Shown one piece after another: positions 32,801 through 44,906 of a DNA stretch of 64,000 nt. The DNA comes from Siphonodentalium dalli (taxonomy: Eukaryota; Mollusca; Scaphopoda; Gadilida; Siphonodentaliidae), in the NCBI GenBank assembly GCA_032622095.1, contig CP136064.1:218562205-218626204 (forward strand), written 5' to 3'. Position numbers and translations under genes: made by a program. The notes under the pieces were generated by a model. It ran no database searches, was not told the DNA's origin, and saw only the letters and a program-made list of their open reading frames with translations. Positions within the stretch are counted from its first letter, which is position 1; the number at the start of each line of letters is the position of its first letter.

Positions 32801-33526
32801 TTTTGACAATGCTAGCATCATGTCAGTGTGCAGAATATTAGCTACAAGTTCAAACGTGCACAGCTAAAGACGTTGTCGACATTATCAGCTTCATGACCAA
32901 TATTACTGTAGATGTAATATATAGTGAATAACAGTAACAACTGCACCATATAATGTTGTCGGTGATGTATACGATGTTGACATCACTTCCTCGGATATGA
33001 AATTGGCCATCTAAAATAATAGTAATTTGAAATTCAAATTCAAATGACACACAGTCATCATCATTATTTTGTCGCACATATATGGGTTAATAAGTTATAC
33101 ATATTCACCGTCAACAGAAGCAACACTTATAATGATAACGATTTTTGAAAATAAGACGGCAAATTTCGATGACATTCATTTTACTTTTTGAATTATACGC
33201 TGCTGCATTCTTTATTAATCTGTTTCGATATTCTGGTATGTTGAGTACCACTTTCATCGGTTTGATTTTCCCAGAGATTTCGTGATAAACTGCATATTTT
33301 TAATTATTCTTTTCTCGGTAGTTTCTATTACTGTGTGTAGTTGCGTTTCATAAGCTTTTTCTTAATGCTACATAAGCTATGCGGCTTCGCCATTCATCTG
33401 AACACTTGTTGAGTATTTATATAACTGTTTATTTGTTGATCATTAAACATTCCCAGACAAGCCCCTATCATATTTCTTACGTCACATATATGATCAGAAT
33501 AGAAAGAAGCACACGACGTTCACATA
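32801..33526. other. Non-coding interval
   Basis: AT-rich, nothing recognised. Confidence 0.4.
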
Positions 33527-36500
33527 CAGTACACTCAGAGTGTGGTATAAGGAAAACACTCAACACGGTGGGAACCACACTAAGCCCTCCGTGAATCACC
33601 GGCATTCACGGTGATTTTTCCACGGTGATCCACGGTGAACTCGAGTGAATCGGATTAAGTTGAATAAACAAACGTCCGGGTGACTTGTCGGTGATCACTG
33701 GGAATCACTGGGAATCACCGCGAATCACAGAGAATCGCCTCAAAACGCCAACAGCTATATTGTATCACGTCATGCATAGCCGAAACCCTTTACTGTAGTT
33801 TATTCTAAAGCATACAATCAGTGGGCCATGCATTGTATGTTGTTGTACATTATATTTATATTATGGTTGATATTTTCAGAAATTCCAGAATGATTAACTA
33901 TCTACATGTACATGTATAGGTAAAATAAATAAACAATTTGTTATTGTATTGATTGATTTCTTCCGCCCCATGATCACTAATTTCAAATTTTAAGCGCAAA
34001 TTTCGTATTATTTACACACATGCACACATATATATATATATATATATATGTATAATATAATGATCTAAGTCCATTAAACAATTAAATTTGTTTTAATTTA
34101 TTTTTAATAATGCTATCTTGTTTAGCAAAATGTTTAAAAGATCGAAATGTGCGCGAAACGCAAATATGGATAACATTCCCTAGCTCTCTCATTTGTTCAG
34201 GCCCCTACATCAATGCATGCATAAACGTTTCGAGGGAAGACTGATTCAGCTAGCGTAAAAGTTTTTTTTATTTATTGGGGTTTTGGATTTAACCCTGGAT
34301 GATTTGGAAGGGGCGGAACTACTCCCCTACAACCCACTTTTGAATTTTAATGATTATCATGCTATGGGTGTATAATAACATGTAGTGGATGAAACGGGTG
34401 TATAGTGTAAATACATGTGTATATACTAGCTAAAATAATAAAACAAAATGTCGGTGACCACTAGGATTCACATATACATAGTTATGTTTATATATAGCGT
34501 GCCGTGTTATTTCAGACAATGGTAGTATAATGGGAGTCAGTTAGCTCTTACATAACTTTGACAGTTCAGCCAAGTCTGTAAGAGGTGTCAAAATTAATTG
34601 TCCCCGTTGCAACGCCGCGCATAGGGTGCGAGTTTCAATCATAACCATATGAGCTACATTTACATGTAGTGTTACTTTGCCATTCAGAATGAAGTAAGGC
34701 GCACAGTACACACACCGCATGGCTATTGTTCCGGTGTTAGCGGCCACAAATAAAATGTACGCCGGTACTGTCGCATGCAATCCGACTCAGGTGTTTCCTC
34801 TAGTTCGTATGACACATGCTCTTTATATTTACCATATACATATAAGTACCATTGCTATTAGTCACGTTGGAACAATAAAGAGCGTTTGCTGTTAGTCTAT
34901 TCATATAAATGGTAAAAATAAACTTTCTCTTCAGTACGAATGAAAACACATTTAAAAAATGCTGTATGTGTATATGCTATATTTATTTATCCCGAATAAA
35001 TTAAACCTCCGGGATTGTGATCTATATTAAGTTACCGTATTATCTGTCCTAATTCCGACTACGTACCGTTATGTGGCAGTTCATATGAAATGATTGAATG
35101 CTTTATTGCGAAGACACAAATTAATGGGCAACGTACGTTTGATGTTGGGGAATACTGAGGTCTATCCAGAGTAAAATGTAGTTAATTCATATTTTAAAAC
35201 TAATTTATGCGTGTATAAGCCTCTGCTGACTCGAACGCGATGATTACATATCCAATATTTAAATAATAAAATGCCCTTTATCATGACTCAACAATTGCAT
35301 TTGCCATACTATCGTGTCTATAATATGGTTAGTTGAGGTATATATATCGTTATTGGTTAAAAACATGTTAACCAATTTAACATCGGATTTACCCTGCAAC
35401 ATATCATTTGGATACCACGAAATCAGTCCGTCGCGATTCGGAATTTAAATCCTTCAGATATATAGCTTTTATTATATCATGAAAATCAGATAGGAATTAA
35501 AAAAACACAGTTGCAATCCGCAATGCGCAATATTACATAACAACGGTCAAATTCAGTTAGCTGAATACCTGAGCATCCTGTAGTTTTCTCGTGTGCTCTC
35601 TTTGTGTATACATAATGACGTAATGATGGTGAACGAGTAATCCGAAACCACACAACTTCCACATTAGACACAGGCATGCGATATATAAATGTGCATACAT
35701 ACAGATAAAAAGTTAAAACAAAGCTTATACAACAAGTATATAGTTGCATATTTACGCACACGAATGACTTTGATTGATACCGAAAATCTATATACATGCA
35801 CATGTATCCCGGGAAAATTGGATACAATAAAGATCATTAAACCAAAATTGGAATGGTACCAACCTGGTGGGTGATATAACGGTGTTAGTTTTACTAAAGT
35901 ATGAAAATGATACTATTATTACAATGATATATTGATAAATACGCGATATATTTAGTTGCACCTGCTCTGAACAAAACATATATTTGATGTCAGAGATATT
36001 TACGAGCTGTCCTCAGTTTTCGCTGATAAGTGAAATAAACGCTCTTTATTTGTACTATGTAATGACTAGAAAACTGGGAATTATCTGTATGCCGAAGAAC
36101 GTTCGGGACCCAAACGTTCTTCGATCACAATAATTAATACAACAAGAAAGAGGCCGTTCATGTATATCATTTTTAGCGTACTTATCGGCATATGCTGATC
36201 CATGATCCGCGATGTATCAAAATCGATCATAATTTGGACATTCAAACCAACAAGTGCCTTTAAATAGAGCAAGAAGTTGAAACTGAAAACATTATATTTT
36301 TTTTTCTCTCAAGTCAACATGTCAAAAAGTTTAAAAGATAAAAATGTGCGCGAAGCACACAAACGGACCACAGTATAATAAAGCGTTCCCTACAGCTAAT
36401 TTTAATTTTACATTACTATGTTGTCCTTTTCAATTTTTTTTAAATGAAAACAAATAAAAAGTAAATGGTGGAAAATGCAATGCTTTGAAGGTTGCGAATA

Positions 36501-36727
36501 TAATGGTTTCGCAGTGATTGTCGGCAATCCACCGTGTTTCACGGTGATTCGCGGTGTTTTGTAGTGAGGTGGGAATACACTGCCATCACCTTGTTGATTA
36601 GACAAAAGCGCATCGCTAATCCTCTCCACTAAGGCCCACGGTGTTGAGTGGGCCACCGTGAATCACTCTCCCAAAAATATCCCCACCGTGTTGAGTGTTT
36701 TCCTTACAGCACACGATGAGTGTACTG
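33527..36727. mobile_element. 3.2-kb TIR element, TA-flanked, with CACGGTG subterminal repeats
   Basis: The ends are inverted repeats of about 47 bp (left CAGTACACTCAGAGTGTGG, then TAAGGAAAACACTCAACACG), with TA on both sides (33525-33526, 36728-36729). Inside each end is a block of CACGGTGAATCAC / GGTGATTCACGG words in both orientations (33580-33735 and 36505-36700). No transposase is encoded; the interior is non-coding and contains a second inverted motif pair at 34872 and 36030. TA plus CAGT ends suggest a Tc1/mariner-type relationship, but the long patterned subterminal regions are unusual. Confidence 0.8.
34868..36050. repeat. AATAAAGAGCGTTT inverted word pair, possible nested element
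   Basis: GGAACAATAAAGAGCGTTTG at 34869 and AAATAAACGCTCTTTATTTG at 36030 are inverted. The same word occurs at 29001, 29040, 45889, 45928 and 46213. The homology is short, so the claim that this is one element is tentative. Confidence 0.4.
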
Positions 36728-37201
36728 TAGTTCAAGAACTTCAGTTACAACAAATGTGGTATTGGTGATTTTACATCTTACACGGCTGTATACTAACACG
36801 CCTATTAGCAATTGAGTTATGAACATTTAAAGGAACTAAATGTCTTCGGATGGAGTTCTTGTGGAATAACATAAAAATCTGTAATAAAACTATACCGTCA
36901 ACAAGTAATCAAGTACAAGCAAATTAGATTGACTTTGTTCTTACTTTCCTTATTAATAAGCTTCAAAAATGATATTTTCCATACTTAAACCATTGTCATG
37001 TAAACTTTAATGTTACAGTTGAATTACCGATAAAAGTCCAATAAGATACTATTTATTGACAAATTGACGGTAAACATTGGATAAACTAGTTGAACTTACT
37101 ATGTACACGTTCATCGATGTTTGTTGACAAATCACTGTAACAGTTTTGATTACATAACAATGATTTCAACACACAAAATGTCGTTATTGGAGAGCTATTA
37201 A
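36728..37201. other. Non-coding interval
   Basis: Nothing recognised. Confidence 0.4.
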
Positions 37202-37666
37202 TCTATACTAATAAAACTCAATTATGTGTGTTCGTTTGTTTGTTGGCTTATAGGCGACCAAACGGGTGGACCTTCGGGGCTGAACAGTGAACACGTGTTT
37301 ATATGGGTATTTTGACCCGGGGATCGTTATTAGATAGGTACCTTTCACCGCAGATGACGAATCTTATTCTGTCCTGTTGACAACAGATGTCTTAAAATGA
37401 CATTAATGTTTAATCTAACTAAATAGTTAATTAATTATATACTCAATATGGTTGCAATCTGGTCGGTGAAAATTGAAACACTAGGATAAATTGATATGTA
37501 GCGTGTCATGGGATAGATGCAGTTGACCTCAGACGACTTAAGGGGCAAATGTGAGCTTACAATAGGTGATGTTTACCCCAGATGACTAATACTTTTTAAA
37601 TGACTTGAAGGGCCACTGATAAATTACGCATTCTTCACCCGAGCAATGCCGGGTACCCCAGCTAGT
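37202..37666 (+). mobile_element. Non-autonomous Helitron
   Basis: It begins TCTATACTAATAAAACTC and ends GCCGGGTACCCCAGCTAG, with host A before (37201) and T after (37667). TC at the 5' end, CTAG at the 3' end after a GC-rich hairpin-capable stretch, insertion between A and T and absence of a target duplication are the diagnostic Helitron features. The internal 465 bp encode nothing. Confidence 0.92.
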
Positions 37667-38221
37667 AATTACATTGTTTATATATTTCCGCGTGTTTTAG
37701 TTGTGATGCGAGTGCCTTATTTGGGTCCCTTTTGTGGAGGACGTTGTTTGGTTGGTTGAAATCACACCATCTAGAGTCGCGCGCAAGCCCCCCCCCCCCC
37801 ATTTTCACATTGTGTGGCCGTAACTTTACGATACCAGAATATCATTCAAAATGGGCGTTCAATACTTAATCTGCAAGATGAATGTAAATGTCGACAACAT
37901 ATCAGACCAACTTGCCCCATAGAACGCAAGCAAATCAACACCCTTTTCTTAACTGATAACGCTCTCAGCAATGAAAAACAGAAATTCATCTTATTTGATA
38001 TATGTAATACGATACATACGTTACCATGATAAAATACCCCTACATATACGGGCCATCAGTATCGTATTTCACCAGCAGGTTCTTAATATCTTCTCAAAGT
38101 AAACACGAGTTCCCATTTTCATTTTCTCGTATGATTGTAAACCGGTGAGGTATATATTCCTCCATATAATAAGGCTACGATCCATTTTCTACTATTAGAC
38201 TATGAATTTGTTATGTTTTAA
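37667..38221. other. Non-coding interval with poly-C run
   Basis: A C run lies at about 37789-37800. A one-mismatch GATACATACGTTACC word is at 38011. No gene. Confidence 0.4.
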
Positions 38222-38602
38222 CCCTTTACCCAACAGAAGGGCCCTGTGCCAATGCATTCTCTTATATATGCGAGTCGACCATAGGTCGCCTCGCATATAT
38301 AAGAGAATGCATTGGCTTAACACATTAAAAATTATAAAATTGTTAAAGAATGTAAGAAAAAATGGTAAAAAAAGATTTTTTTAGGCCAATGCATTATCTT
38401 ATATATGCGAGGCGACCTATGGTCGACTCGCATATATAAGAGAATGCATTGGCACAGGGCATAACTGTAACTATCACAATGTGGTCAAGGAGCCGGTTCC
38501 AATGATATCCATATTTGTATGGTTCTATTGAGACAGACCGAAGATATTTTAGGATGTTGAAGCTTTATTTGGCCGGTTTTGGCCGGTTTGTTGGGTAAAG
38601 GG
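38222..38602. mobile_element. piggyBac-type MITE with two internal hairpins
   Basis: It is flanked by TTAA (38218-38221 and 38603-38606), with terminal CCCTTTACCCAAC and its inverse GTTGGGTAAAGGG. TTAA targets plus CCYT ends define piggyBac. Inside, two hairpins built on CCAATGCATTCTCTTATATA face each other (38250-38316 and 38385-38453). Each stem closes around a GGTCGAC/GGCGACC centre. Confidence 0.88.
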
Positions 38603-38606
38603 TTAA

Positions 38607-38780
38607 TACCTGCCTTATCGCACCTCCCGATCACATAGCAGGTATACATGTCATTTATATGATAAATAAGTATAAATAGCCAGGTATATAACATTATTTT
38701 GACTTGTGTATCACGTACGGTGCAATATGAAGTCAGTCGAATGCAGTTACGATTCCCTATGAACTAAATGATAGTTGAGC
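38607..38780. other. Short spacer
   Basis: Nothing recognised. Confidence 0.4.
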
Positions 38781-39170
38781 GATACCTACGTTACCATATG
38801 GACATATCGCTAAATTGGCGAGAAAGGTCAACATATGTAGTGAAAACAATAGAAATAAATGGATGTCATATATATGATTTTACCACAACTACACGCACGT
38901 GACAGTTAATTTCCAGTAAAAACTTCAAATGTGCGACGTTTTATTTGAATTTCAATAAATCATATGCGTTTTCGGTTGATTATTGGACCATGTCCCTTTC
39001 ATTGCTTGAATACGGAAACATCAGAGGAACAACACACGCATATGCAAATGGTTACCGCGGTTCGTTCAATGGTTCCTCTTGTAAAACATATGAGCTAGTC
39101 CACGTGTTCTTGTTCAATATTTACATAGGACCTGTCGTTGTAAGAAAGACCAAGTGGTAACGTAGGTATC
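38781..39170. mobile_element. 390-bp MITE with GATACCTACGTTACCA ends
   Basis: The inverted termini GATACCTACGTTACCA and TGGTAACGTAGGTATC delimit 390 bases without coding content. The target duplication is unclear, so the superfamily is not assigned. The same 15-mer is scattered upstream at 29.4-29.8 kb. Confidence 0.6.
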
Positions 39171-39357
39171 AGATAGTGATTTTCGGAATTGGCATCACCC
39201 TCCATGGGGATGCTCGTTCTCAAAATCCCTTAGAGTGGTGTTGTTGATTTAAAAAAAAATGAAGTGTGGTATCAACCGCAACCAAAAAATGTATTCAGGA
39301 CTGATTCTAACATAGTTTCATTTTTCGACCCCTGTTGAAATTCAATTAATACAATTT

Positions 39358-39545
39358 ATGGGTTGTCGTGGCGGCGGTAATGGGCCCCTATTCAGCTGGC
39401 CAGATGGGTATCCCGTGTTGCACAGGCAGTTTACGACCGTTTTTCAAGAATGCCTACAATTTAATCACCTGGACCCCCAAAAAGTTAAGCCTCACAGTTT
39501 CCGAATTGGGGCTGCATGTTGGGCGGCCGGGCTGGGAGGTCTGGA
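39358..39545 (+). pseudogene. Tyrosine recombinase C-terminal fragment (DIRS/Ngaro type)
   Basis: The frame reads GPLFSWPDGYPVLHRQFTTV, then HLDPQKVKPHSFRIGAACWA. HSFR is the HxxR catalytic box, and the GPLF...DG...PHSFRIGAA layout is characteristic of DIRS-order recombinases. The fragment has no N-terminal half. It stops before the catalytic Tyr, where a 55-bp direct repeat begins. It may derive from the same family as the element at 25.3-28.7 kb, whose recombinase lacks exactly this part. Confidence 0.75.
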
Positions 39546-39597
39546 TGCGGGAGGAATATCTAGGAGAGAATGAAATAGACACTGGGCCCTGATTGGT
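39543..39597 (+). repeat. 55-bp direct repeat, left copy
   Basis: GGATGCGGGAGGAATATCTA and ATAGACACTGGGCCCTGATT recur at 40894-40948 with three differences. The pair brackets about 1.3 kb including the TIR element at 39934-40871. Confidence 0.85.
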
Positions 39598-39933
39598 CAA
39601 TAGCCTTGTGTGCTTTTCACATAAAAAAATCATCACACCTCTTTCCTATGATTTCCCATTGGTAAAATAGCCATTGGCACAGGAATGAACCCTTTGTAGT
39701 GAAGTTTGAATTTTTTGGTGTGGTCTAAAATATGACAGTATTTTTTAAAGCGGTTCTGACACTAGTTACGAAACATAAGATTTAAAGGAGAATTCCCCGC
39801 TAGACCGACATGATTTTTTGTGTAAAAAGTTTCCCAAAATGTCAATTTTTCAGATTTAAAGAACATTTTGGACCCAACATTTATATTGCCAACACTATAC
39901 GCTAAAACGTTAGCACTGATGCCTATGGAAAAC

Positions 39934-40871
39934 ATTTACACCAGTGTAACCTAAAGGGAAAAAATAGCTTTTTGACATTTTTGATTCCTGGGAGTCACTT
40001 TAAAGCATTTTAATGCATTTTACAGAGCCTGGTCTTTCAGTACAATGAATATCTCATGTATGGTGTGGCTATTCTTGCTGCTGATGTCTTCTTTCACTTG
40101 CATCAGCCAAAAAAATAGTAAGATTTTTCATAAAAAATGCCAATTTTTCAAGGTATTTTCAAATATTTTCAAGGTGGTAATAGTCACATGATAATGCAAA
40201 TGACCCATGACATGAGCATGTCAACGACACATATATCAATTGTTATAAGAAGCTAATCTAACAAGTATTTTGGATTTTATAGCCAGTGATATACAGATAT
40301 ATATCATAAAAGTGTGTAATTTCCACTGGTGGGTATGGCCATTTGAAGGTTAATAGCACTAAAACTTGGACACATTTAAGAAAATGCTTCAGCAATTCAA
40401 AGAGAGCATATCTTTATTCAACTAATTCAATATACACCCACATACAGTTATCTTGGTTCACCCTTGCAGACCTGAAAATGTCATATTTTAGTCTTCAATG
40501 TGCTGATAAAGTAATGCGCTTGAAGCTCAGCTGATCAGATCTGGACTCAATGACCTCACATCACCAGAAGTTCTCTCATGGAAAGAATCTTGTACAGTCT
40601 GCCATAGCTGATCCAAGTTTGCAACACCAGACCCCTAAAACTGAGTGAAAATGGGGCCTGAACATGACTGGTGGTGGAAAATTGTGCTTTTTTGATGAAT
40701 AATTTGTTAAAGGGGGTGGGGTTAAATTGTGTGTGATCAATAATGAACCACAGAAGTGATATTGTTTTTGAACACATTTTTTTCATTGATGGGTAATTCT
40801 GAAGAAATTTAGGGAGTTACAATTATTCCGTGAAAAAGCGGGCTATCGCTTTAGGTTACACTGGTGTAAAT
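39934..40871. mobile_element. 938-bp TIR element
   Basis: The left end ATTTACACCAGTGTAACCTA is matched in inverse at the right (TAGGTTACACTGGTGTAAAT), with about 24 bp of clear TIR. No coding content. The target duplication is not clear. Confidence 0.65.
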
Positions 40872-40893
40872 AGGGATCGGAGTGACATCTAGC

Positions 40894-40948
40894 GGATGCG
40901 GGAGGAATGTCTAGGAGAGAATAAAATAGACACTGGGCCCTGATTGGA
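40894..40948 (+). repeat. 55-bp direct repeat, right copy
   Basis: Matches 39543-39597. It ends one base before the start of the open frame of transposase-like copy 2. Confidence 0.85.
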
Positions 40949-42180
40949 TTGTCTCTGCCGACGGACAGTTGTTCCATGACGTATTTGAAACGTCGATATA
41001 CTATCGACTACACAAACAACATTACATACAGTCAATGGATACAAGATAACAACAAAATCCTCAAGAAAACAGAACAAAATTGCACCATAGCAGTTGCGCT
41101 TAACGAACTGAAGTCACAACTACCCAAATTTTTATGGCACTGTTTTATTAAACAGAAGCAGTCAACTGCATATAAGGACGAGAAATCCGATGTCCAAGAC
41201 GCCGATAGCAGCTCGTGTATCATACACGTTGATTTTGCTGAAAACTTCACCTGCTCGTGGCATGCTCATTGGCGCCAAAACCAGGTGACACTCTTCACAG
41301 TGATGATATACCACCGGGAGACATCAAAAGCGGTTGTAATTGCATCGGACATAAAAGATCACGACAAATACACGGTTGCTGCTTTCGTGTCCAAATACCT
41401 CGAATTGATCAAATTCACCATGCAAACAGTAACTGACGTTCAAATTTGGAGCGACGGGCCTACTAGCCAGTTTAAGAATAAATACATATTTGTACTGATT
41501 GATATTCTCCAAGTGAAATATGGATTGCGTGCATCATGGAACTACACAGCCACAAGCCACGACAAAGGGCAGAACGATGCACTTGGTGGTACTGTAAAAC
41601 GGGTAGTATGGAGGAAGATAGGACTTTTGTAGATGCTTGTGAGGGAGCTGTAGCTGCTGGTGTTATTCATTAGACAGAAGATATATCTCAAAAGTGTGAG
41701 TCGTTGGCAGTGGAGCGGCACTGGGAGGGGATGGATTGAAAGGTTTCGAGGGCACCCTCAGTACACACTGGGTCAGTGCGGGAGTTAATGGCGTGATACA
41801 AACCAAATATTTTTAAAGTGCCTGTGATATGAGAGAACGTCGCATCCAGTACACCGATAACAAATACCCTGCATTTCACGATATTCGAGAAGAAATATAT
41901 ACACGTGACTGAAGGACCAACTGACAAGTCGGCTGTAGTAGGCACAAGCAAGCGGGTTCTGACAAAGCAAAACGCTCGCAAAAGTGGCGCGATTGGGAAG
42001 CGGTCGCGGGTATACAGTTGTCCAAAATGCACGTGGTCTTTTGGCGACGAATTAGATCCCAGAAAGTCAGATGACTGGATACGCTGCTCTGCATGCAAAA
42101 GATGGTTCCACTCCATCTGTGGTGAGGAATCTGGAATCATTGACGATGGAGAAGTCTTCGTTTGTGGTGACTGTGTTTAA
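40949..42180 (+). pseudogene. DDD transposase-like gene with C-terminal PHD finger, copy 2
   Basis: A 227-codon open frame (40949-41632) holds the catalytic core. It contains IIHVDFAENFTCSW (first Asp), VQIWSDGPTSQFKNKYIFVL (second Asp) and TSHDKGQNDALGGTVKR (third Asp retained). These match the DFSEN, SDGPTTQYRQK and GIGGALKR motifs of copy 1 at 31467. A decayed stretch with several frame changes follows (about 41635-41900). Then a PHD finger occupies 42020-42177 (CPKCTWSFGDELDP...IRCSACKRWFHSICGEESG...CGDC). The two copies differ widely in sequence, so they are separate lineages, not a recent duplication. Confidence 0.7.
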
Positions 42181-43095
42181 AGATGCAGACAGTGTTTAAG
42201 CGCAAATATCCGGTATTCCAGAGTTTCATTTAAATGGTTTTGCGAGCCTAAAAATTAACAATATATAGACTGCCGTACACGTTTATGGAACTCGCTACGT
42301 AATACTTTATGCTGACTTGTTGGTACATTTTGGACGTTCACTTGGTATCGGAATACATATAAATTATATATAAATAATAATGTGAGTGCGACCGTTCGGA
42401 TTTAGATGCCAATATTTAATAAAACCTGAAACGCCGAAGTTTTTGCTTAAACACGAACTGCATCATGGAAAATGGCTTTCCGGTGGCTCCAATTCTTAAT
42501 TTGAAGTTCTGCGTTTACCATGCAGTGTTCTTATGCTTCATTACAATTGTTTGGGTGTTTGTTTCAACGAAAAAAAAGGCATTGTGTTGTTTCTGAACTT
42601 TCTTCTTCTTCACACTTTTTTGTTCATGTGTCATTTCATGGTTAATGGTGTCTATTGTTTTGTTCGCTATATAATGTTTATTATATGACTACCAACGTTC
42701 TCTTAAAATTCCAAAAAGTAAGAAATGGACAACCTAAACGGTAATTTGCGTTAAATGATATATATATATACATACACGTATACATACAATTGACCAATCA
42801 TCGTCAACCTGACTGTCTACCCCATGTTATAGTTAATGAAATTGTGCATGCAATTGGGATTACGATCTTGACATGTCAGAAATGATATAAGCATGCAGTG
42901 TCAGTAAATGTAACGTTATGGTTACCTCGCACAGACGGAGGTAAACTTTTTTAGATCGTTACGAATACTGGAAAATATGAATAAATAATTCAACATTTGC
43001 AGGAAAACATGTTAGCAAAAATACCGTAAATTCAATTCAGTCAACTTCCGGCCCATCTAGGTATAGAACAATTAATGGCAACAAAGACCATATCA
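42181..43095. other. Non-coding interval
   Basis: AT-rich. One TTTAAGCGCAAATAT word at 42194 recalls the cluster at 55-56.3 kb. Nothing else is recognised. Confidence 0.4.
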
Positions 43096-44906
43096 GCTTC
43101 AGTGGGCCGTGACGGATTTGCGAGGAATGGTAATTCCGTCACGATATGATTTGTAATTCCGTCACACGAGATATCATATATACGGTTCAATTTTATATCT
43201 GACTTGTTCGGCCAATTTACGCTCCACAGGTATCCATTCAATAGATCTACGTCAAAGGTTGTATAATGATAAGATATTTTCGCACCAACTACAATGCAAA
43301 CACTACTACCCTAAAGCCAGGGCATTTTCGTGTAATTCCGTCACACAGAATTGAGCCACCCTGAAATCTAACGAAACGTGGGTTTCAATGTAGGATATTA
43401 GCTTGATTAGAAACCAACGTGTTCCCTCTCATGCGTATGGGTAGGGTTCTCTATTCCGAAGGTTCATTATTCCGAAGGTTCCCTATTCCGAAGGTTTACT
43501 ATTCCGAAGGTTTTTTTTATTCTGGGCGTATTTAACCAGAAATGAATCAAATTTGCACCCCCGCCCAAAAAAAAACACACACGAGGAATGAAAAATACTA
43601 TTACGCTAGTATTCACATATAGTACATTTATACACCTCATTCTAATTCCCAAATGTCCCAGATGCCGGTTATTAATAGCAAAAAGACGGTATCAGTTTAT
43701 CGTTTAATTATGGAAAGTTGAAAACACGATGACTGCATGACTGAAATAAACTACATGTAAGAGATATAGACTGTCCGAACTGGCAATATGTAGTTGAAAG
43801 AAACATCAACATTAAAGGCCCACTTAATTATCGAACCCCCAGATCACATATATAAAATATATGCCATATTATAAACCATTTGAAATAGGAAGCTCTCTAA
43901 CACTGTATTGTCAACTTATCCGATGCAATAAACTGTGAACATGTTAACGACGTGTTTTTTGTGCTTTGGTTTCATCTGGTTTTGTTGCGCGAAGTGTATT
44001 ATTTTCGATGGAGTGGGTATAACTCTATATTTTAAAGATAGAGTTATTCCCTTCCATGGAAAATACATTTTTAGTTTGAATTCTGGGAGCCATAACGGGG
44101 GGATCTTTTTATGATTTCAGCTGTTTTCCATTTCTCTATGGGCATCTACTGTGACACAGCCGTTTCAAATGGTGATGAATTATAGTATTTTAATAATATG
44201 TTATGGCATATATTGTTATTAAAACCGTATATCAAGGCACTATACAAAACATAATCGGTGACTCGAAAATTAAGTAGGCATTTAAAGTCAATACACAGTC
44301 ACAATTGCAGTTAGGTTCATCTCATACCCGTTTATTCAGTGATATTTTGCTATGCAGTATGTTATGGTGCTCCAGTATTCATTAAGACTTCATTATAGCC
44401 CACTGTTATAATCCGCCTTTAGCTGGCGTATTCTTACCTCTAAGATTATTGAGATATAACGCCATACGTAATGACATTAAATCGTATGGAACATTGCAAT
44501 TGTGTGGGCTGCGCGTGAATACATATTGGGAAATAACATCATACGTACTGACATTAAATCTCAAGGAAACCCGCGAAAACAAAATCACATTTATTGTTTC
44601 AATGTTTTAAGTTATTTCCTTCATACAAAAGTCTTCGTGATAAAGAACCCTCTCGATACTTTAGAATACATACTTAACCTTTAAATAACAAAAACCTTCG
44701 GAATAGCGAACCTTCGGAATAGTGAACCTTCGGAATAGCGAACTTTCGGAATAGTGAACCTTCGGAATAGCGAACCTTCGGAATAGAGACATGTCCCCCA
44801 TGCGTATAGGGCCTACATCATTTGTAAGGTTTAGTAGTATGTGAACACACGCACGGATTGGCTAAACTTTCAGGGAACAACTTGTTGTGTAATTCCGTCA
44901 CAGTGG
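43096..44906. repeat. Dispersed GTAATTCCGTCAC words
   Basis: GTAATTCCGTCAC occurs at about 43130, 43151, 43331 and 44891, each followed by AC or AG. They surround the inverted CCTTCGGAATAG arrays, which may belong to the same composite element. Confidence 0.55.
43451..44788. mobile_element. Element bounded by inverted tandem arrays of CTATTCCGAAGGTT
   Basis: The left end has four units of a 14-16 base word (CTATTCCGAAGGTT). The right end has about six to seven units of its reverse complement (GAACCTTCGGAATAG). The 1.2 kb between is non-coding. Tandem arrays in place of simple terminal repeats are unusual. It could be a MITE whose ends were expanded by replication slippage, or two separate short satellites. 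Confidence 0.7.

Noticed and set aside
41688-42140. 150-codon minus-strand ORF opposite the PHD region of copy 2
   Set aside because: It is antisense to a clear C4HC3 PHD finger and has no domain of its own.
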